Below are positions 1 through 8,853 of a stretch of DNA of 64,000 nt, in pieces (positions within the stretch are counted from its first letter, which is position 1; each line of letters begins with the position of its first letter). Origin of the DNA: an uncultured Tenacibaculum sp. (GTDB lineage: Bacteria; Bacteroidota; Bacteroidia; Flavobacteriales; Flavobacteriaceae). The stretch is from assembly GCF_947494125.1 (NCBI RefSeq), contig NZ_CANLTU010000007.1, positions 1 through 64,000 of the forward strand, in the 5' to 3' direction. Made by a program: the position numbers and the translations under genes. Below the pieces are notes generated by a model that ran no database searches, was not told the DNA's origin, and saw only the letters and a list, made by a program, of their open reading frames with translations.

Positions 1-3
1 AAT

Positions 4-76
4 GCGAGAGTAGCTCAGTTGGTAGAGCGTCAGCCTTCCAAGCTGAATGTCGCCAGTTCGAACCTGGTCTCTCGCT
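4..76 (+). tRNA. tRNA-Gly (TCC)
   Basis: Full cloverleaf. The acceptor stem GCGAGAG pairs with CTCTCGC, the anticodon loop CTTCCAA gives TCC, the T loop is TTCGAAC, and the discriminator base is U as usual for bacterial glycine tRNAs. CCA is not encoded. A hairpin terminator follows directly. Confidence 0.97.
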
Positions 77-82
77 CAAAAA

Positions 83-112
83 AAATCCGAAACATATGTT
101 TCGGATTTTTTA
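83..112. terminator. Bidirectional hairpin terminator
   Basis: The arms AAATCCGAAAC and GTTTCGGATTT flank an ATAT loop. There is an A-run on the left and a T-run on the right. It can end both the tRNA-Gly transcript and the leftward rhomboid gene, whose stop codon touches it. Confidence 0.85.
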
Positions 113-760
113 TTTATTTAATTTTAATTTATCTCCAAATAAAAACATTACCAAAATAATAACTCCCATAATTCCAATCATTATAGGCTTATTACTTATC
201 ACACTAGGTCTTAATAGCAATGTTAAAGCATAACCTCCTATTACACCTCCTAAATGTGCAGAATGCCCTATATTCCCTACCTGATTCTTCATTCCATAAA
301 TTGAGTACACTAAATACCCTATCCCTAAAGCATATGCAGGAAAATCTATAAATGGAAAAAATAAAAAACTATAAGTCTTGTCTGGATACAGCATTATAGC
401 AGAAAACATAATACCAGAAACAGCTCCAGAAGCACCAACTGCACTATAATAGTATTCCTGTTTATGCTGATATAAAGAATACATACTTCCCAACAATAAG
501 CTCGCTAAATAAATCAAAGCAAAATTTATTGTAGAAAAACGACTTATCACTAAATCTCCAAAAAGATAAAGAGCATACATATTAAAACCTAAATGAGCCC
601 AATCTGCATGTAAAAAACCAGAACTTATCATTCTAATTTTGTCTCCGTTAAGAATTTTTTGCACTTGAAATTTATACTTATCAAAAAAAACAAGATCGTT
701 AAATCCTTTATATGAAATTAAAACATTTGCTACTATTACTATTAAAATAATCTGACTCAT
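110..760 (-). CDS. Rhomboid-family intramembrane serine protease
   Basis: A 216-residue polytopic membrane protein. It has the rhomboid hallmarks in order: HADWAHLGFN (about residues 51-60) in the second helix, the catalytic serine in GASG (Ser111), and the catalytic histidine in HSAHLGG (His169) in a later helix. This gives the Ser-His dyad that cleaves substrate transmembrane helices within the membrane. The length matches minimal bacterial rhomboids and there is no extra cytoplasmic domain. The substrate is unknown. It is transcribed alone, convergent with tRNA-Gly and divergent from the acyltransferase. Confidence 0.92.
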   Translation of the reverse strand: MSQIILIVIVANVLISYKGFNDLVFFDKYKFQVQKILNGDKIRMISSGFLHADWAHLGFNMYALYLFGDLVISRFSTINFALIYLASLLLGSMYSLYQHKQEYYYSAVGASGAVSGIMFSAIMLYPDKTYSFLFFPFIDFPAYALGIGYLVYSIYGMKNQVGNIGHSAHLGGVIGGYALTLLLRPSVISNKPIMIGIMGVIILVMFLFGDKLKLNK

Positions 761-851
761 AACTTTCTTTAAATATCAGCAAACATAATCAAAAGTTAAT
801 AAACTAAATGATTGATAATTTAATCCGATATTTGCGTTTTAAATTTAAAGC

Positions 852-1763
852 ATGCAATTACTAATTTTTATTATTGTTTACCCTATAATTTGGCTAATCT
901 CTAGATTACCCATGAGAATTTTATACCTCTTTTCTGATCTTTTTTTCTTTATCTTATACTATCTAGTTGGCTACAGGAAAGAAGTTGTTGAATCCAATTT
1001 AAAAATAGCCTTTCCAAACAAAAATGACGCAGATATAAAAAATATTTCTAAAAAGTTTTTCAAACATTTTGTTGATTTAATTTTTGAAAGCGTAAAATCT
1101 TTTACTATCAGTGAAAAAGAAATACTAAAACGCTATAAATACAAAAACCCTGAACTTATAAATCAACTTGTAAAGCAAGGAAAAAGCATCGCCTTAGTTG
1201 GAGCTCACCAAGCAAATTGGGAGTGGTCTATTAGCCTTCCCCTTGTTCTTGATATCAATGTTACTGGGGCGTATACTAAGCTAGGAAACAAATATTTTGA
1301 AAAAAAGGTAAAAGAATCCCGTTCTAAATTTGGCATTAATGGCCTTAAAACTTCAGAAACTGTAAAGGGTATTCACAAAAATTACACAAATAAAATTCAA
1401 GCCCTATACATATTACTTAGTGATCAATCTCCACAAGTACATAAAACACATTATTGGTCCGAATTTTTAGGTGTTAAAGTACCTATACATACTGGCGCAG
1501 AAATGCTAGCTAAAAAATATGATTTAACCGTAATTAATTATGTTACCAAAAAAACAAAAAGAGGTTATTTCGAAACTCATTTTGAGCTCATAACTGAAAC
1601 CCCAAAAGAATTTGATAATTATCAAATTACTGACAAATATTTAAAAATTACCGAAAAGAACATTAAAGATCAACCTGAGTATTATTTATGGTCTCATAAA
1701 CGTTTTAAACATAGAGACAAATATGACGAATGGCTTAAAAACAAAAAAACTTCTCAAAAATAA
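852..1763 (+). CDS. LpxL/HtrB-type lysophospholipid or lipid A acyltransferase
   Basis: 303 residues. An N-terminal hydrophobic region (residues 1-40) anchors the protein in the inner membrane. The acyltransferase motif H-x4-E is seen as GAHQANWE (His119, Glu124), followed by a SDQSPQ segment and a C-terminal WSHKRFK typical of the LpxL family. Known members add a secondary acyl chain to lipid A on the cytoplasmic face; the acyl specificity cannot be read here. A strong terminator overlaps its stop codon, so it is a single-gene unit. Confidence 0.88.
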   Translation: MQLLIFIIVYPIIWLISRLPMRILYLFSDLFFFILYYLVGYRKEVVESNLKIAFPNKNDADIKNISKKFFKHFVDLIFESVKSFTISEKEILKRYKYKNPELINQLVKQGKSIALVGAHQANWEWSISLPLVLDINVTGAYTKLGNKYFEKKVKESRSKFGINGLKTSETVKGIHKNYTNKIQALYILLSDQSPQVHKTHYWSEFLGVKVPIHTGAEMLAKKYDLTVINYVTKKTKRGYFETHFELITETPKEFDNYQITDKYLKITEKNIKDQPEYYLWSHKRFKHRDKYDEWLKNKKTSQK

Positions 1764-1779
1764 TTGAGAAGTTTTTTTT
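1748..1779 (+). terminator. Intrinsic terminator of the acyltransferase gene
   Basis: A 10-bp stem AACTTCTCAA/TTGAGAAGTT with a six-base loop that contains the gene's stop codon, followed by a T-run. Confidence 0.9.
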
Positions 1780-1790
1780 GCTATAAATTA

Positions 1791-1821
1791 AAAAAGTCTT
1801 CTCTATTCGAGAAGACTTTTT
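1791..1821. terminator. Second hairpin terminator, shared with tRNA-His
   Basis: A 12-bp stem (AAAAGTCTTCTC with its complement) and a five-base loop. The A and T runs on either side let it act in both directions. It sits just beyond the 3' end of the leftward tRNA-His. Confidence 0.85.
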
Positions 1822-1822
1822 G

Positions 1823-1897
1823 GGTGGAAGACGGGATTCGAACCCGCGACCCTCGGTACCACAAACCGATACTCTAACCAACTGAGCTACAACCACC
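1823..1897 (-). tRNA. tRNA-His (GTG)
   Basis: The anticodon arm TCGGT/ACCGA holds the loop TTGTGGT, anticodon GTG. The extra G at position -1 faces C73, the histidine identity element. The acceptor stem GTGGTTG versus CTTCCAC has two facing U-U pairs (5-68 and 6-67), which is unusual (see findings). Confidence 0.93.
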
Positions 1898-1952
1898 ATG
1901 TAACTTGCGGGTGCAAATATAAGACAGTTTCTAGAATCTGCAAAACATTTTT

Positions 1953-2669
1953 TTAAATTAATTTACTTAAATTTTCAACAGCCACGTAACGTTCTGTAGT
2001 ATAACCTTCTGCAAAATCAACTCCAATTAATCTCCCTAAATCTCTTGCTCTATATTCTATACTATCTGTAAAATTTTTACTCGTTATTGGTGTTTCTGGC
2101 TCATTACTCTTCGGATCAAAGAACTGAGATGAGTATGCCAGTACTGAATTTACCTTCTGATCTATAAAACCTGTTACATCTACAACAAAGTCTGGTTCTA
2201 TATTTTTCCATTGAATATAATGATATACTTGCTTTGGCCTCCATTTTTGTTGTTTCAAACCGTCAAGTTCCGTTTCAATTTTCATCAATCCACTTAAAAA
2301 ACAAGCATCAGAAACTACACTACTACCCTTTGGGTGATCAATATGTCTATCATCAATTGCATTACACAATACAATTTCTGGTTTGTATTTACGTATCATT
2401 TTTATAACCTCTAACTGATGCTCTTTGTCATTTCTAAAAAAACCATCTGCAAAGCCTAAATTTTCTCGTACAGAAACACCTAAAACCTCAGCTGCATTAG
2501 CAGCTTCTTTATCTCGTAATTCAGCAGAACCTCGTGTACCTAATTCTCCTCTAGTTAAATCAACAATACCTACTTTTTTTCCTAAAGAAATTTCTTTAGC
2601 AATGGTTGCAGCACAACCTAATTCTACATCATCAGGATGTGCTCCAAACGCTAATATATCTAGTTTCAT
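1953..2669 (-). CDS. bshB1: Bacillithiol biosynthesis deacetylase BshB1 (PIG-L family)
   Basis: 238 residues. The PIG-L zinc motif AHPDDVELG is at residues 10-18 (His11, Asp13, Asp14), and a second metal-binding histidine lies in DRHIDHPKG (His112). The family removes the acetyl group from GlcNAc-malate in bacillithiol synthesis, the low-molecular-weight thiol of Bacteroidetes and Firmicutes. The length and the GELGTRGS segment fit BshB1 of Flavobacteriia. It lies 38 bp downstream of the MATE gene on the same strand and is probably cotranscribed with it. bshA and bshC are not in this window. Confidence 0.92.
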   Translation of the reverse strand: MKLDILAFGAHPDDVELGCAATIAKEISLGKKVGIVDLTRGELGTRGSAELRDKEAANAAEVLGVSVRENLGFADGFFRNDKEHQLEVIKMIRKYKPEIVLCNAIDDRHIDHPKGSSVVSDACFLSGLMKIETELDGLKQQKWRPKQVYHYIQWKNIEPDFVVDVTGFIDQKVNSVLAYSSQFFDPKSNEPETPITSKNFTDSIEYRARDLGRLIGVDFAEGYTTERYVAVENLSKLI

Positions 2670-2707
2670 TTTTATCTATTTTGATAAGCTAATCTACAAA
2701 ATCACTA

Positions 2708-4117
2708 TTAAACCTTTACAGTTTTCCATTTTCCTTTTTTAAACAGCCAAATACCTATTATTGCTATTAACACCTCTGCTAAAGTAATTGCAGTAAAAAC
2801 ACCTATTGGTCCAAAATCTAAGGTTATTGCCATTATGTAAGCGAATGGCAATTGAAATAACCAAAAACACACAAAATTTATATAAGTTGGTGTTTTGGTA
2901 TCGCCAGAACCATTAAATGATTGAATTACCACCATTCCATATGCATATGCTATATAACCTGCTGCTATAATTTGTAAACAAAGCCCTCCATTTTCAACCA
3001 CTTCTGGATTGTCTGAGAACCAACTTAAAAAAGTTGGCGCAAAAAACATATAAATTAACGATACTGACCCCATAAAATAAGCACAGTATTTACTAGTTAA
3101 CCATACCGACTTCTCTGCTCTTTCTGGTTGTTGTGCTCCTAGATTTTGCCCTACCAAAGTTGCAGCTGCATTACTCATTCCCCAGGCAGGCATTAAAGTA
3201 AACATCATTACTCGTATAGCAATTGTATACCCCGCTAACACTTCACTTCCAAATTCTGACATTATACGCATTAGGAATACCCAACTTGATGTTCCTATTA
3301 TAAATTGACCAATTCCTCCTAAAGAAACTTTTATCAAATTTATCATTAGTCTAGTCCTTATAATTAAATCCTTTATTGCTATTTTTATTTTTCCTGCTCC
3401 AAAAAACAAAACTAATAGTTGAGATACCACTGCTGTTCCTCTACCAATAGTTGTTGCTATAGCTGCTCCTTCTACTCCATAAGCAGGTATTGGTCCTAAA
3501 CCAAATATAAAAATAGGATCAAGAATTATATTTAAACCGTTAGATAAAATTAATGTCCACATGGCTATTGATGCGTTTCCTGCTCCTCTGTATATTGCGT
3601 TTATTAAGAAAAGTAACATTACTGTTGCATTCCCTCCCAACAATACTCTTGTATACCCATATCCTTCAGCAATCAAATCAGGCTCACCACCCATTAATTG
3701 CAAAATTTCTTTCGGATACAGTATTCCTACTATACTTATTAATATTGAAATAAAAATTCCTAAAAATATAACCTGTACTGCTGTTTGATTTGCTCCTTCT
3801 GAATCTTTCTCTCCTGTTCTACGAGCTACCATTGCCGTTGCTGCCATACTTAAACCTATAGCTACTGCGTACACTAAAGTTAAAACAGATTCTGTTAAGC
3901 CTACTGTTGCTACTGCATTAACACTTACTCTTGAAACGTAAATAATGTCTACTAAAGCAAATATAGACTCCATTAACATTTCTAAAATCATAGGAATAGA
4001 AAGCATAAAAATTGCTTTTTTAATACTTCCTGTTGTAAAATCTTGTTGTTTACCTAAAACGGCATCTTTAAAAAGTGAGAATATTGTTTCTTTTGATGTT
4101 TGATTACTATCAGTCAT
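2708..4117 (-). CDS. MATE-family multidrug/sodium efflux transporter
   Basis: 469 residues with about 12 hydrophobic helices in two similar halves. An N-terminal cytoplasmic segment runs to residue 30, followed by IKKAIFMLSIPMILEMLMES, the usual first helix of NorM/DinF-type MATE proteins. Members exchange Na+ or H+ for cationic drugs. The substrate cannot be inferred. It is the first gene of a two-gene leftward unit with bshB1. Confidence 0.92.
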   Translation of the reverse strand: MTDSNQTSKETIFSLFKDAVLGKQQDFTTGSIKKAIFMLSIPMILEMLMESIFALVDIIYVSRVSVNAVATVGLTESVLTLVYAVAIGLSMAATAMVARRTGEKDSEGANQTAVQVIFLGIFISILISIVGILYPKEILQLMGGEPDLIAEGYGYTRVLLGGNATVMLLFLINAIYRGAGNASIAMWTLILSNGLNIILDPIFIFGLGPIPAYGVEGAAIATTIGRGTAVVSQLLVLFFGAGKIKIAIKDLIIRTRLMINLIKVSLGGIGQFIIGTSSWVFLMRIMSEFGSEVLAGYTIAIRVMMFTLMPAWGMSNAAATLVGQNLGAQQPERAEKSVWLTSKYCAYFMGSVSLIYMFFAPTFLSWFSDNPEVVENGGLCLQIIAAGYIAYAYGMVVIQSFNGSGDTKTPTYINFVCFWLFQLPFAYIMAITLDFGPIGVFTAITLAEVLIAIIGIWLFKKGKWKTVKV

Positions 4118-4288
4118 TATGTTTTTTTTAATATAGAAATGTGCTCGAGAGAATTCTCGAGTATTATTGGGAGTTACAAATCATGTAACTAAACTATGGA
4201 AGTGGACTTAAACAATCATAAGACTACAAAGATGCAAAAAATATTTTTAATGATTTTACTCTTGTAGAAAATTAATATCTTCGTGGTT

Positions 4289-5047
4289 ATGGTTAAAATT
4301 GTCATTGTTGGAGGTGGAAATGTTGCGACTCATTTAGTTAAAGCTTTTAGTAAAACTAAAGAAGTTTCTTTGGTTCAATTATATGCTAGAAATTACGAAC
4401 ATGTAACACATTTAAAACACTATACTCCTATTACAAACAATATAGAATCTTTAGTGAAAGCTGATATTTATATCATTGCTGTTTCTGATGATGCTATTGC
4501 TGAAGTTTCTTCAAAAATTAATCAAAAAAATAGTTTAATTGTTCACACCTCTGGAAGCGCTTCATTAAACTCACTAAAAAACAATGGCAGAAAAGGTGTT
4601 TTCTACTTATTACAAAGTTTTTCTAAAGAAAAAAATGTTGATTTTAGTACAATTCCTTTCTGTTTAGAAGCTGAAGATAAAAACGATTTAATTCTTTTAA
4701 AAAAACTTGCTTATTCTATTGGTGAAAAAATATACGATATTAACTCTGAACAGAGAAAAAGATTACACGTAGCCGCTGTTTTTGTCAATAACTTTACCAA
4801 CCATATGTACAAAATTGGTTCAGATATTTGTTCCAAACATAAAGTTCCTTTTGAAGTTTTACTTCCCTTAATTCAAGAAACAGCTAAAAAAATAACTGAA
4901 TTGACACCTGAAGAAGCTCAAACTGGCCCTGCTAAAAGAAACGATCAAAAAACAATTCAGAATCATTTAAATTTACTAGATTCTGAACAACAAGAAATTT
5001 ATAAATTAATTACAAAATCAATCCAAAACAATGGAGAAAAGTTATAA
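4289..5047 (+). CDS. Rossmann-like plus DUF2520 domain oxidoreductase-like protein
   Basis: About 252 residues. The N-terminal NAD(P)-binding fold begins MVKIVIVGGGNVATHL, and the C-terminal half fits the DUF2520 helical domain. The family resembles ketopantoate or pyrroline-carboxylate reductases but its substrate is unknown. An in-frame GTG two codons upstream (4283) could extend it; ATG at 4289 fits better because the Rossmann strand starts there. Its 3' end overlaps the KdsC-type gene by 17 bp, so the two are translationally coupled. The pairing is common in Flavobacteriia. Confidence 0.85.
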   Translation: MVKIVIVGGGNVATHLVKAFSKTKEVSLVQLYARNYEHVTHLKHYTPITNNIESLVKADIYIIAVSDDAIAEVSSKINQKNSLIVHTSGSASLNSLKNNGRKGVFYLLQSFSKEKNVDFSTIPFCLEAEDKNDLILLKKLAYSIGEKIYDINSEQRKRLHVAAVFVNNFTNHMYKIGSDICSKHKVPFEVLLPLIQETAKKITELTPEEAQTGPAKRNDQKTIQNHLNLLDSEQQEIYKLITKSIQNNGEKL

Positions 5048-5558
5048 AGAAATATTACCTCAAATAGACACTTTTATTTTTGATGTAGATGGAGTTTTAA
5101 CCAATGGTATTGTTACCGTTTTTCCAGACGGTCAATTAGTACGTCAAATGAATATTAAAGATGGTTATGCTCTAAAAGCTGCCGTAAAAACTGGCTTTAG
5201 AGTATGTATTATTTCTGGTGGTAAAAATGAAGGTGTTCGTACTCGTTTAGCGAATTTAGGTATTACTGATATTTATTTAGGTGCTCATGACAAAATAAAA
5301 CAATTCAACGAATTAATTGAGAAATACAATTTAAATCCTGAGAATGTGTTATACATGGGAGATGATATTCCTGATTTCCCTGTAATGAAATTAGTTGGTA
5401 TGCCTTGCTGCCCAAATGATGCCGTTAGAGAAATTCAACAAGTATCAAAATATATTTCTGATAAAACCGGAGGAAATGGTTGTGCTCGTGATGTTATTGA
5501 ACAAGTTTTAAGAGTGCAAAAAAAATGGGATAGCAATTTTGATGCTCAATATGATTAA
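5031..5558 (+). CDS. kdsC: KdsC-type HAD phosphatase
   Basis: 175 residues. HAD motif I is DVDGVLTNG (Asp18 nucleophile, Asp20), motif II SGG (IISGGKNEG), and motif IV GDDIPD. This cap-less C0 subfamily includes 3-deoxy-D-manno-octulosonate-8-phosphate phosphatase, which makes Kdo for lipid A core. The length and motifs fit KdsC; another sugar-acid phosphatase activity cannot be excluded. It overlaps the DUF2520 gene upstream. Confidence 0.88.
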   Translation: MEKSYKEILPQIDTFIFDVDGVLTNGIVTVFPDGQLVRQMNIKDGYALKAAVKTGFRVCIISGGKNEGVRTRLANLGITDIYLGAHDKIKQFNELIEKYNLNPENVLYMGDDIPDFPVMKLVGMPCCPNDAVREIQQVSKYISDKTGGNGCARDVIEQVLRVQKKWDSNFDAQYD

Positions 5559-5603
5559 TTGGAATGATTCTTGAAATTTTCTTTATATAAAATTCTTAAA
5601 CAA

Positions 5604-6029
5604 ATGAAAAAATTACTTTTTACTTTCTTATTTATAGCTCTTAGCACTTCTATTTATTCTCAATCTATTTTTGGAAAGTGGCAAAATATTGATGAAGAAA
5701 CCAATAAAGTAGATTCTGTTATTGAAGTATACGAAAAGAATGGAAAAGCTTTTGCTAAAATTATTGAAATAACCGATGAAGATAGACAAAATGCTGTATG
5801 TGATAAATGTAAAGGCAAACGTAAAAACATTCCGATATTAGGAATGAATATTTTAACTGGATTAAAAAAAGATGGTGACGAATGGTCTGGGGGAAAAATT
5901 TTAGACCCTAAAAACGGCAAAGAATACAAATGTTATATAAAACTAGAAAACAATAACAAATTAAAAATCCGAGGATATATAGGTTTTGCTGCTTTTGGAA
6001 GAACAGCTTATTGGTATCGTAACAAATAA
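5604..6029 (+). CDS. DUF2147 family secreted protein
   Basis: 141 residues from ATG 5604. The open frame reaches back to a TTG at 5571, but the ATG gives a clean signal peptide (MKKLLFTFLFIALSTS, cleavage near YSQS). The mature part begins IFGKWQNIDEETNK and contains CDKCKG and a closing YWYRNK, as in the DUF2147 beta-barrel-like family of exported proteins. The function is unknown. It lies 45 bp after the KdsC-type gene. Confidence 0.85.
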   Translation: MKKLLFTFLFIALSTSIYSQSIFGKWQNIDEETNKVDSVIEVYEKNGKAFAKIIEITDEDRQNAVCDKCKGKRKNIPILGMNILTGLKKDGDEWSGGKILDPKNGKEYKCYIKLENNNKLKIRGYIGFAAFGRTAYWYRNK

Positions 6030-6885
6030 CTACTTATAAAAATATTTATATAATAAAAAAATATTATATATTGTAAAAGTCTTAATGAGAAATCATTAGA
6101 CTTTCTTTTTCATAGCAATTTCCCTACTTAATTTTAAGTAGGGTTTTTATTTACTCCTTATTCTTTACATAAATGATCAAGTAAACTTAGGTTCTTTTTC
6201 AAACTAAATGTACTTAAATTTCATAAGTTTAAAAATTCTTAAAATAGAATTTGTCTAGGACATTTCTTTTACTAAGACTTTAAACTTATATGCAAATTAG
6301 GTAGGGTTTTTCTCGTTTAAATAGTTCTATTTAAAACTTGTCTTCATTATGAGAAAAATAAAATCATTTGTACTATTCTTAGTTTTACTTTTAACTTTTA
6401 CTCTTTTAATACTTGTTTCATAAACTGAAAACAACCTTAATTTAATAAGTTAGAATTAGCTAGTATGTTATTTTACTTTACTAAATGTTTTACCATACTT
6501 ATTAAGGAACTGTACTTAATAAAGCTGAACAATTAATGTTTGTATGAAGTAAGATTCCATTCAACCTATTCATGTTCTTTAATAGTAATATACAGTCACT
6601 AAATACATTCTTATTAAAAACTATCAAACTAATTTCGACTCTTTCCCTCCTCTTAATATTATAATTATTTAATTGCTTTAAAACAATTAAATGTATCGTT
6701 ATTTGTTTTTTCGTATATTACATTGAATTACATTGTCTTACAAGAGAAAAATGTAATGAAAAACTATTGAGAGCTCAAAATGTGGGCTCTTTTTTTTACA
6801 ATTATAATACTATCTTTTCACTTGATTATTAGATTTTAAATTTACTTTTAATAAGATAAATGACTTCCCTCATTGCTTTTGTTTT
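6030..6885. other. Gene-poor spacer with three terminator-like hairpins
   Basis: No convincing gene longer than 30 codons. A possible 24-residue hydrophobic peptide (6349-6423) starts MRKIKSFVLFL; coding status is doubtful. Hairpins with T-runs occur at 6076-6110 (AAAGTC arm), 6122-6151 (perfect CCCTACTTA/TAAGTAGGG) and 6769-6798 (AGAGCTC/GGGCTCT). The last is preceded by ATGTAA/TTACAT inverted bits (6720-6757), so a short noncoding transcript ending near 6798 is possible. Confidence 0.5.
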
Positions 6886-6985
6886 CTGCTGTTTTTATTA
6901 TTTTTTACTTTATAAAAAATAGCTATAACCAGCTTAAAACAGAATTTGTAGAAACTCGAAAAGTCTCACTTTTTCCTTTTTTCTA
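6886..6985 (+). pseudogene. Decayed 5' copy of the 80-residue cassette gene
   Basis: The stretch from the core-like CTGCTGTTTT through about 6980 aligns with 8814-8915: the same T-rich leader, then the start of the gene at 8854 with ATG changed to ATA, and the GTAGAAAC segment conserved. After about 6985 the similarity is lost. It shows that the array once extended further left and that cassettes decay in place. Confidence 0.6.
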
Positions 6986-7085
6986 AAACCTATATTACGT
7001 TTATATATTTCTTCCTTGCGTTTATGAAGTTTCATTTTTCAATGCCTTCTTTTTTTCTTTTTTTGAGAAATTTAAAATTTAGATT

Positions 7086-7310
7086 ATGTTAAAAAACATT
7101 TCAAACTTAGGTACAACTTTGAACAAAAATGAACAACAATTAATTAATGGTGGTAAAGCTGGATATGGTACGGTAACTTGTGAGGACGGAACCACATTTA
7201 GTGCTTCTGCTCAATCAATGGATTCTGTAATTCAAGGTGGTAACCGTTGGTGTCAAGATCATGGGCATGGTAGTGCAAGTAATTATCTTTTTACGGGGGG
7301 ATTAGAATAA
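7086..7310 (+). CDS. Double-glycine-leader peptide (bacteriocin-type precursor) 1
   Basis: 74 residues. The leader MLKNISNLGTTLNKNEQQ ends LINGG at residues 19-23, the cleavage motif recognised by C39-peptidase ABC exporters. The core peptide is glycine-rich with two cysteines (Cys32, Cys56). The leader is nearly identical to those at 11132, 13161 and 37217, while the core peptides are unrelated. A terminator follows. No maturation enzyme or exporter is encoded nearby. The role could be a bacteriocin, a signal or another secreted small peptide. Confidence 0.8.
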   Translation: MLKNISNLGTTLNKNEQQLINGGKAGYGTVTCEDGTTFSASAQSMDSVIQGGNRWCQDHGHGSASNYLFTGGLE

Positions 7311-7331
7311 TTTCAAATCACTTTCTTTAAC

Positions 7332-7362
7332 AAAAAAAGCTCTCTAAAAAGAGAGCTTTTTT
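7332..7362 (+). terminator. Terminator of peptide gene 1
   Basis: An AAAGCTCTC/GAGAGCTTT stem followed by a T-run, 22 bp after the stop codon. Confidence 0.88.
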
Positions 7363-7375
7363 AATTCTACACAAA

Positions 7376-7450
7376 CTACACTTATTTTAATATTCGTTTC
7401 TAAATTTTTGACATAAAAAACACCTTATAAAAGGTGTTTGTGATAAGTAG
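7376..7450 (+). repeat. Flanking element L1
   Basis: Core CTACACTTATTTT, then TTTTTGACATAA, then the hairpin AAACACCTT/AAGGTGTTT (7418-7439) and TTTGTGATAAG. The hairpin can terminate the leftward gene at 7464-8717. It pairs as an inverted repeat with R1 (8764-8823). Confidence 0.75.
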
Positions 7451-7463
7451 TACATTTTTTAAT

Positions 7464-8717
7464 TTACTTTTTATTATCAAGTAATTTTTTAACTAAGATT
7501 TTTAATTCTTTAATCTCTTGAGATTGTTTTTCTAGAACCTTAATTTTTTTCTCTTGCTCAATTGTATAAAGTGTTAATTCCTCTATTTTTTGTAATAATT
7601 TAGAATTCATTTCTCCTAAAAATATTCCATTTTTTTCTACTTCTTTTGCACTTGGTATATCTTTTAAATGCCCTTTTTCTTTAATATGTTTCTCTACCTC
7701 TATCAACGTAGGTAATTTATAATCATCATAGAATACAAAATCAGACCAACCGGTTTCAACTTTTATTTCTTTGGCTCTTATTTTTCCATTTACTGCTAAC
7801 TTCCAACCATTAGGACTTGTAGTCCCAATACCTACTTCTCCATTTTTTAATGATATAGTTTCAACTAATACATTACCACTTGTCATTGAATGAAAGCTAA
7901 GACGAGCATTTGTAAATGAACCGCCATCAAATTTTCCTGAAATTCTTCCTACACGATTTGCCCCTTCTGAATCTGTAGTAGAAGAATAAAATTCAATACC
8001 AGATGCATTACCTCTTGTTCCTGAATTATCTAATCTAAGAAGAGTAGCTTCGGAACTAGAATCATTGGATTTAATATGTAATTTAGCACTTGGACTCGTT
8101 GTCCCTATTCCAACATTACCATTTTCATTTATACGCATTCTTTCAATTGCATCTGTACTATTAATTCCACTTGTACCAAATGTTAACTGTCCTTTTCTCC
8201 CATAAGTTTCTGCTGCTAAACTTTTTATAAAAGAACTTATATGTTTACCATCTAAATCTCCGTTATAAAATTGAATTTCTCCAAGAACTTGATTATTGAT
8301 AGCATTAACATCTTTGCTTGAAATTCTAAATACAGGAGCATTACTTCCATCTGTTTGTCCACTTGCTATTTCTACATTCCCTCCAAAATATGCACTTCCA
8401 TTCGGGTATAACCTAAAATTTTTGATGTCACTATATACTCCATAACCAAAATAAGTATAAGAATAATCAGTTGTACCTCCATATGAACCAATTCTAAAAT
8501 TACTCGAAGTCATTAATGAATTTTCAAATTCTATAAATGATCTTGCCCATCCGCCTCCATTATAGTCAAATTTCCTTTTAAAATGTTCGCCTACTGCCCC
8601 TCCAAGAATCGTTATACTTCCTTTTGATGAATTATTTCCTGCAGAATCCCATTGGGCTTCAACTCCAAAACTAATACACATCATAGCAATAACAGCAATT
8701 CTAATTTTTGTTTTCAT
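7464..8717 (-). CDS. Secreted tail-fibre-like protein with Bacteroidetes C-terminal chaperone-type domain
   Basis: 417 residues. The signal peptide is MKTKIRIAVIAMMCISF... with cleavage near VEAQ. The middle carries NVGIGTTSPSAKLHI and EVGIGTTSPNG repeats of the kind seen in phage tail fibres and Bacteroidetes surface proteins. The last about 95 residues (WSDFVFYDDYKLPTL onward) form a conserved domain ending in a long coiled coil rich in Lys, Glu and Leu. The same domain closes the paralogue at 11421-12539; the N-terminal two thirds are unrelated. It is bracketed by L1 and R1. Likely a surface-exposed, trimeric, variable-tip protein; its role is unknown. Confidence 0.75.
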   Translation of the reverse strand: MKTKIRIAVIAMMCISFGVEAQWDSAGNNSSKGSITILGGAVGEHFKRKFDYNGGGWARSFIEFENSLMTSSNFRIGSYGGTTDYSYTYFGYGVYSDIKNFRLYPNGSAYFGGNVEIASGQTDGSNAPVFRISSKDVNAINNQVLGEIQFYNGDLDGKHISSFIKSLAAETYGRKGQLTFGTSGINSTDAIERMRINENGNVGIGTTSPSAKLHIKSNDSSSEATLLRLDNSGTRGNASGIEFYSSTTDSEGANRVGRISGKFDGGSFTNARLSFHSMTSGNVLVETISLKNGEVGIGTTSPNGWKLAVNGKIRAKEIKVETGWSDFVFYDDYKLPTLIEVEKHIKEKGHLKDIPSAKEVEKNGIFLGEMNSKLLQKIEELTLYTIEQEKKIKVLEKQSQEIKELKILVKKLLDNKK

Positions 8718-8763
8718 AATAATTTATTTTAAAATTTTAAGAAATCAAAAATATACATTATTA

Positions 8764-8823
8764 ACTTACCACAATTATGTCAATGAACTTTCTGATTTTA
8801 ATAGATCAGATAACTACACTTTT
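8764..8823 (+). repeat. Flanking element R1 (inverted partner of L1)
   Basis: Reads CTTACCACAATTATGTCAA, then a TCTGAT/ATCAGA hairpin, then core CTACACTTTT. On the minus strand it holds TTGACATAATTGTGGTAAG, matching L1. A TTG-N18-TATTTTTG promoter for the leftward gene starts inside it. It is almost identical to R4 (15199-15256) over about 48 bp. Confidence 0.72.
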
Positions 8824-8853
8824 ACTTTATTTTGTTTTTATTATTTTTACTTT

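Noticed and set aside
2425..2742. 105-codon plus-strand frame across bshB1
   Set aside because: Antisense shadow of bshB1, low-complexity composition, no family features.
3553..3788. Frames antisense to the MATE gene
   Set aside because: Shadows of a strongly supported transporter gene.
4144..4161. CTCGAGA-GAAT-TCTCGAG hairpin upstream of the MATE gene
   Set aside because: Perfect 7-bp stem but no T-run and no known operator match; not called as a terminator or binding site.
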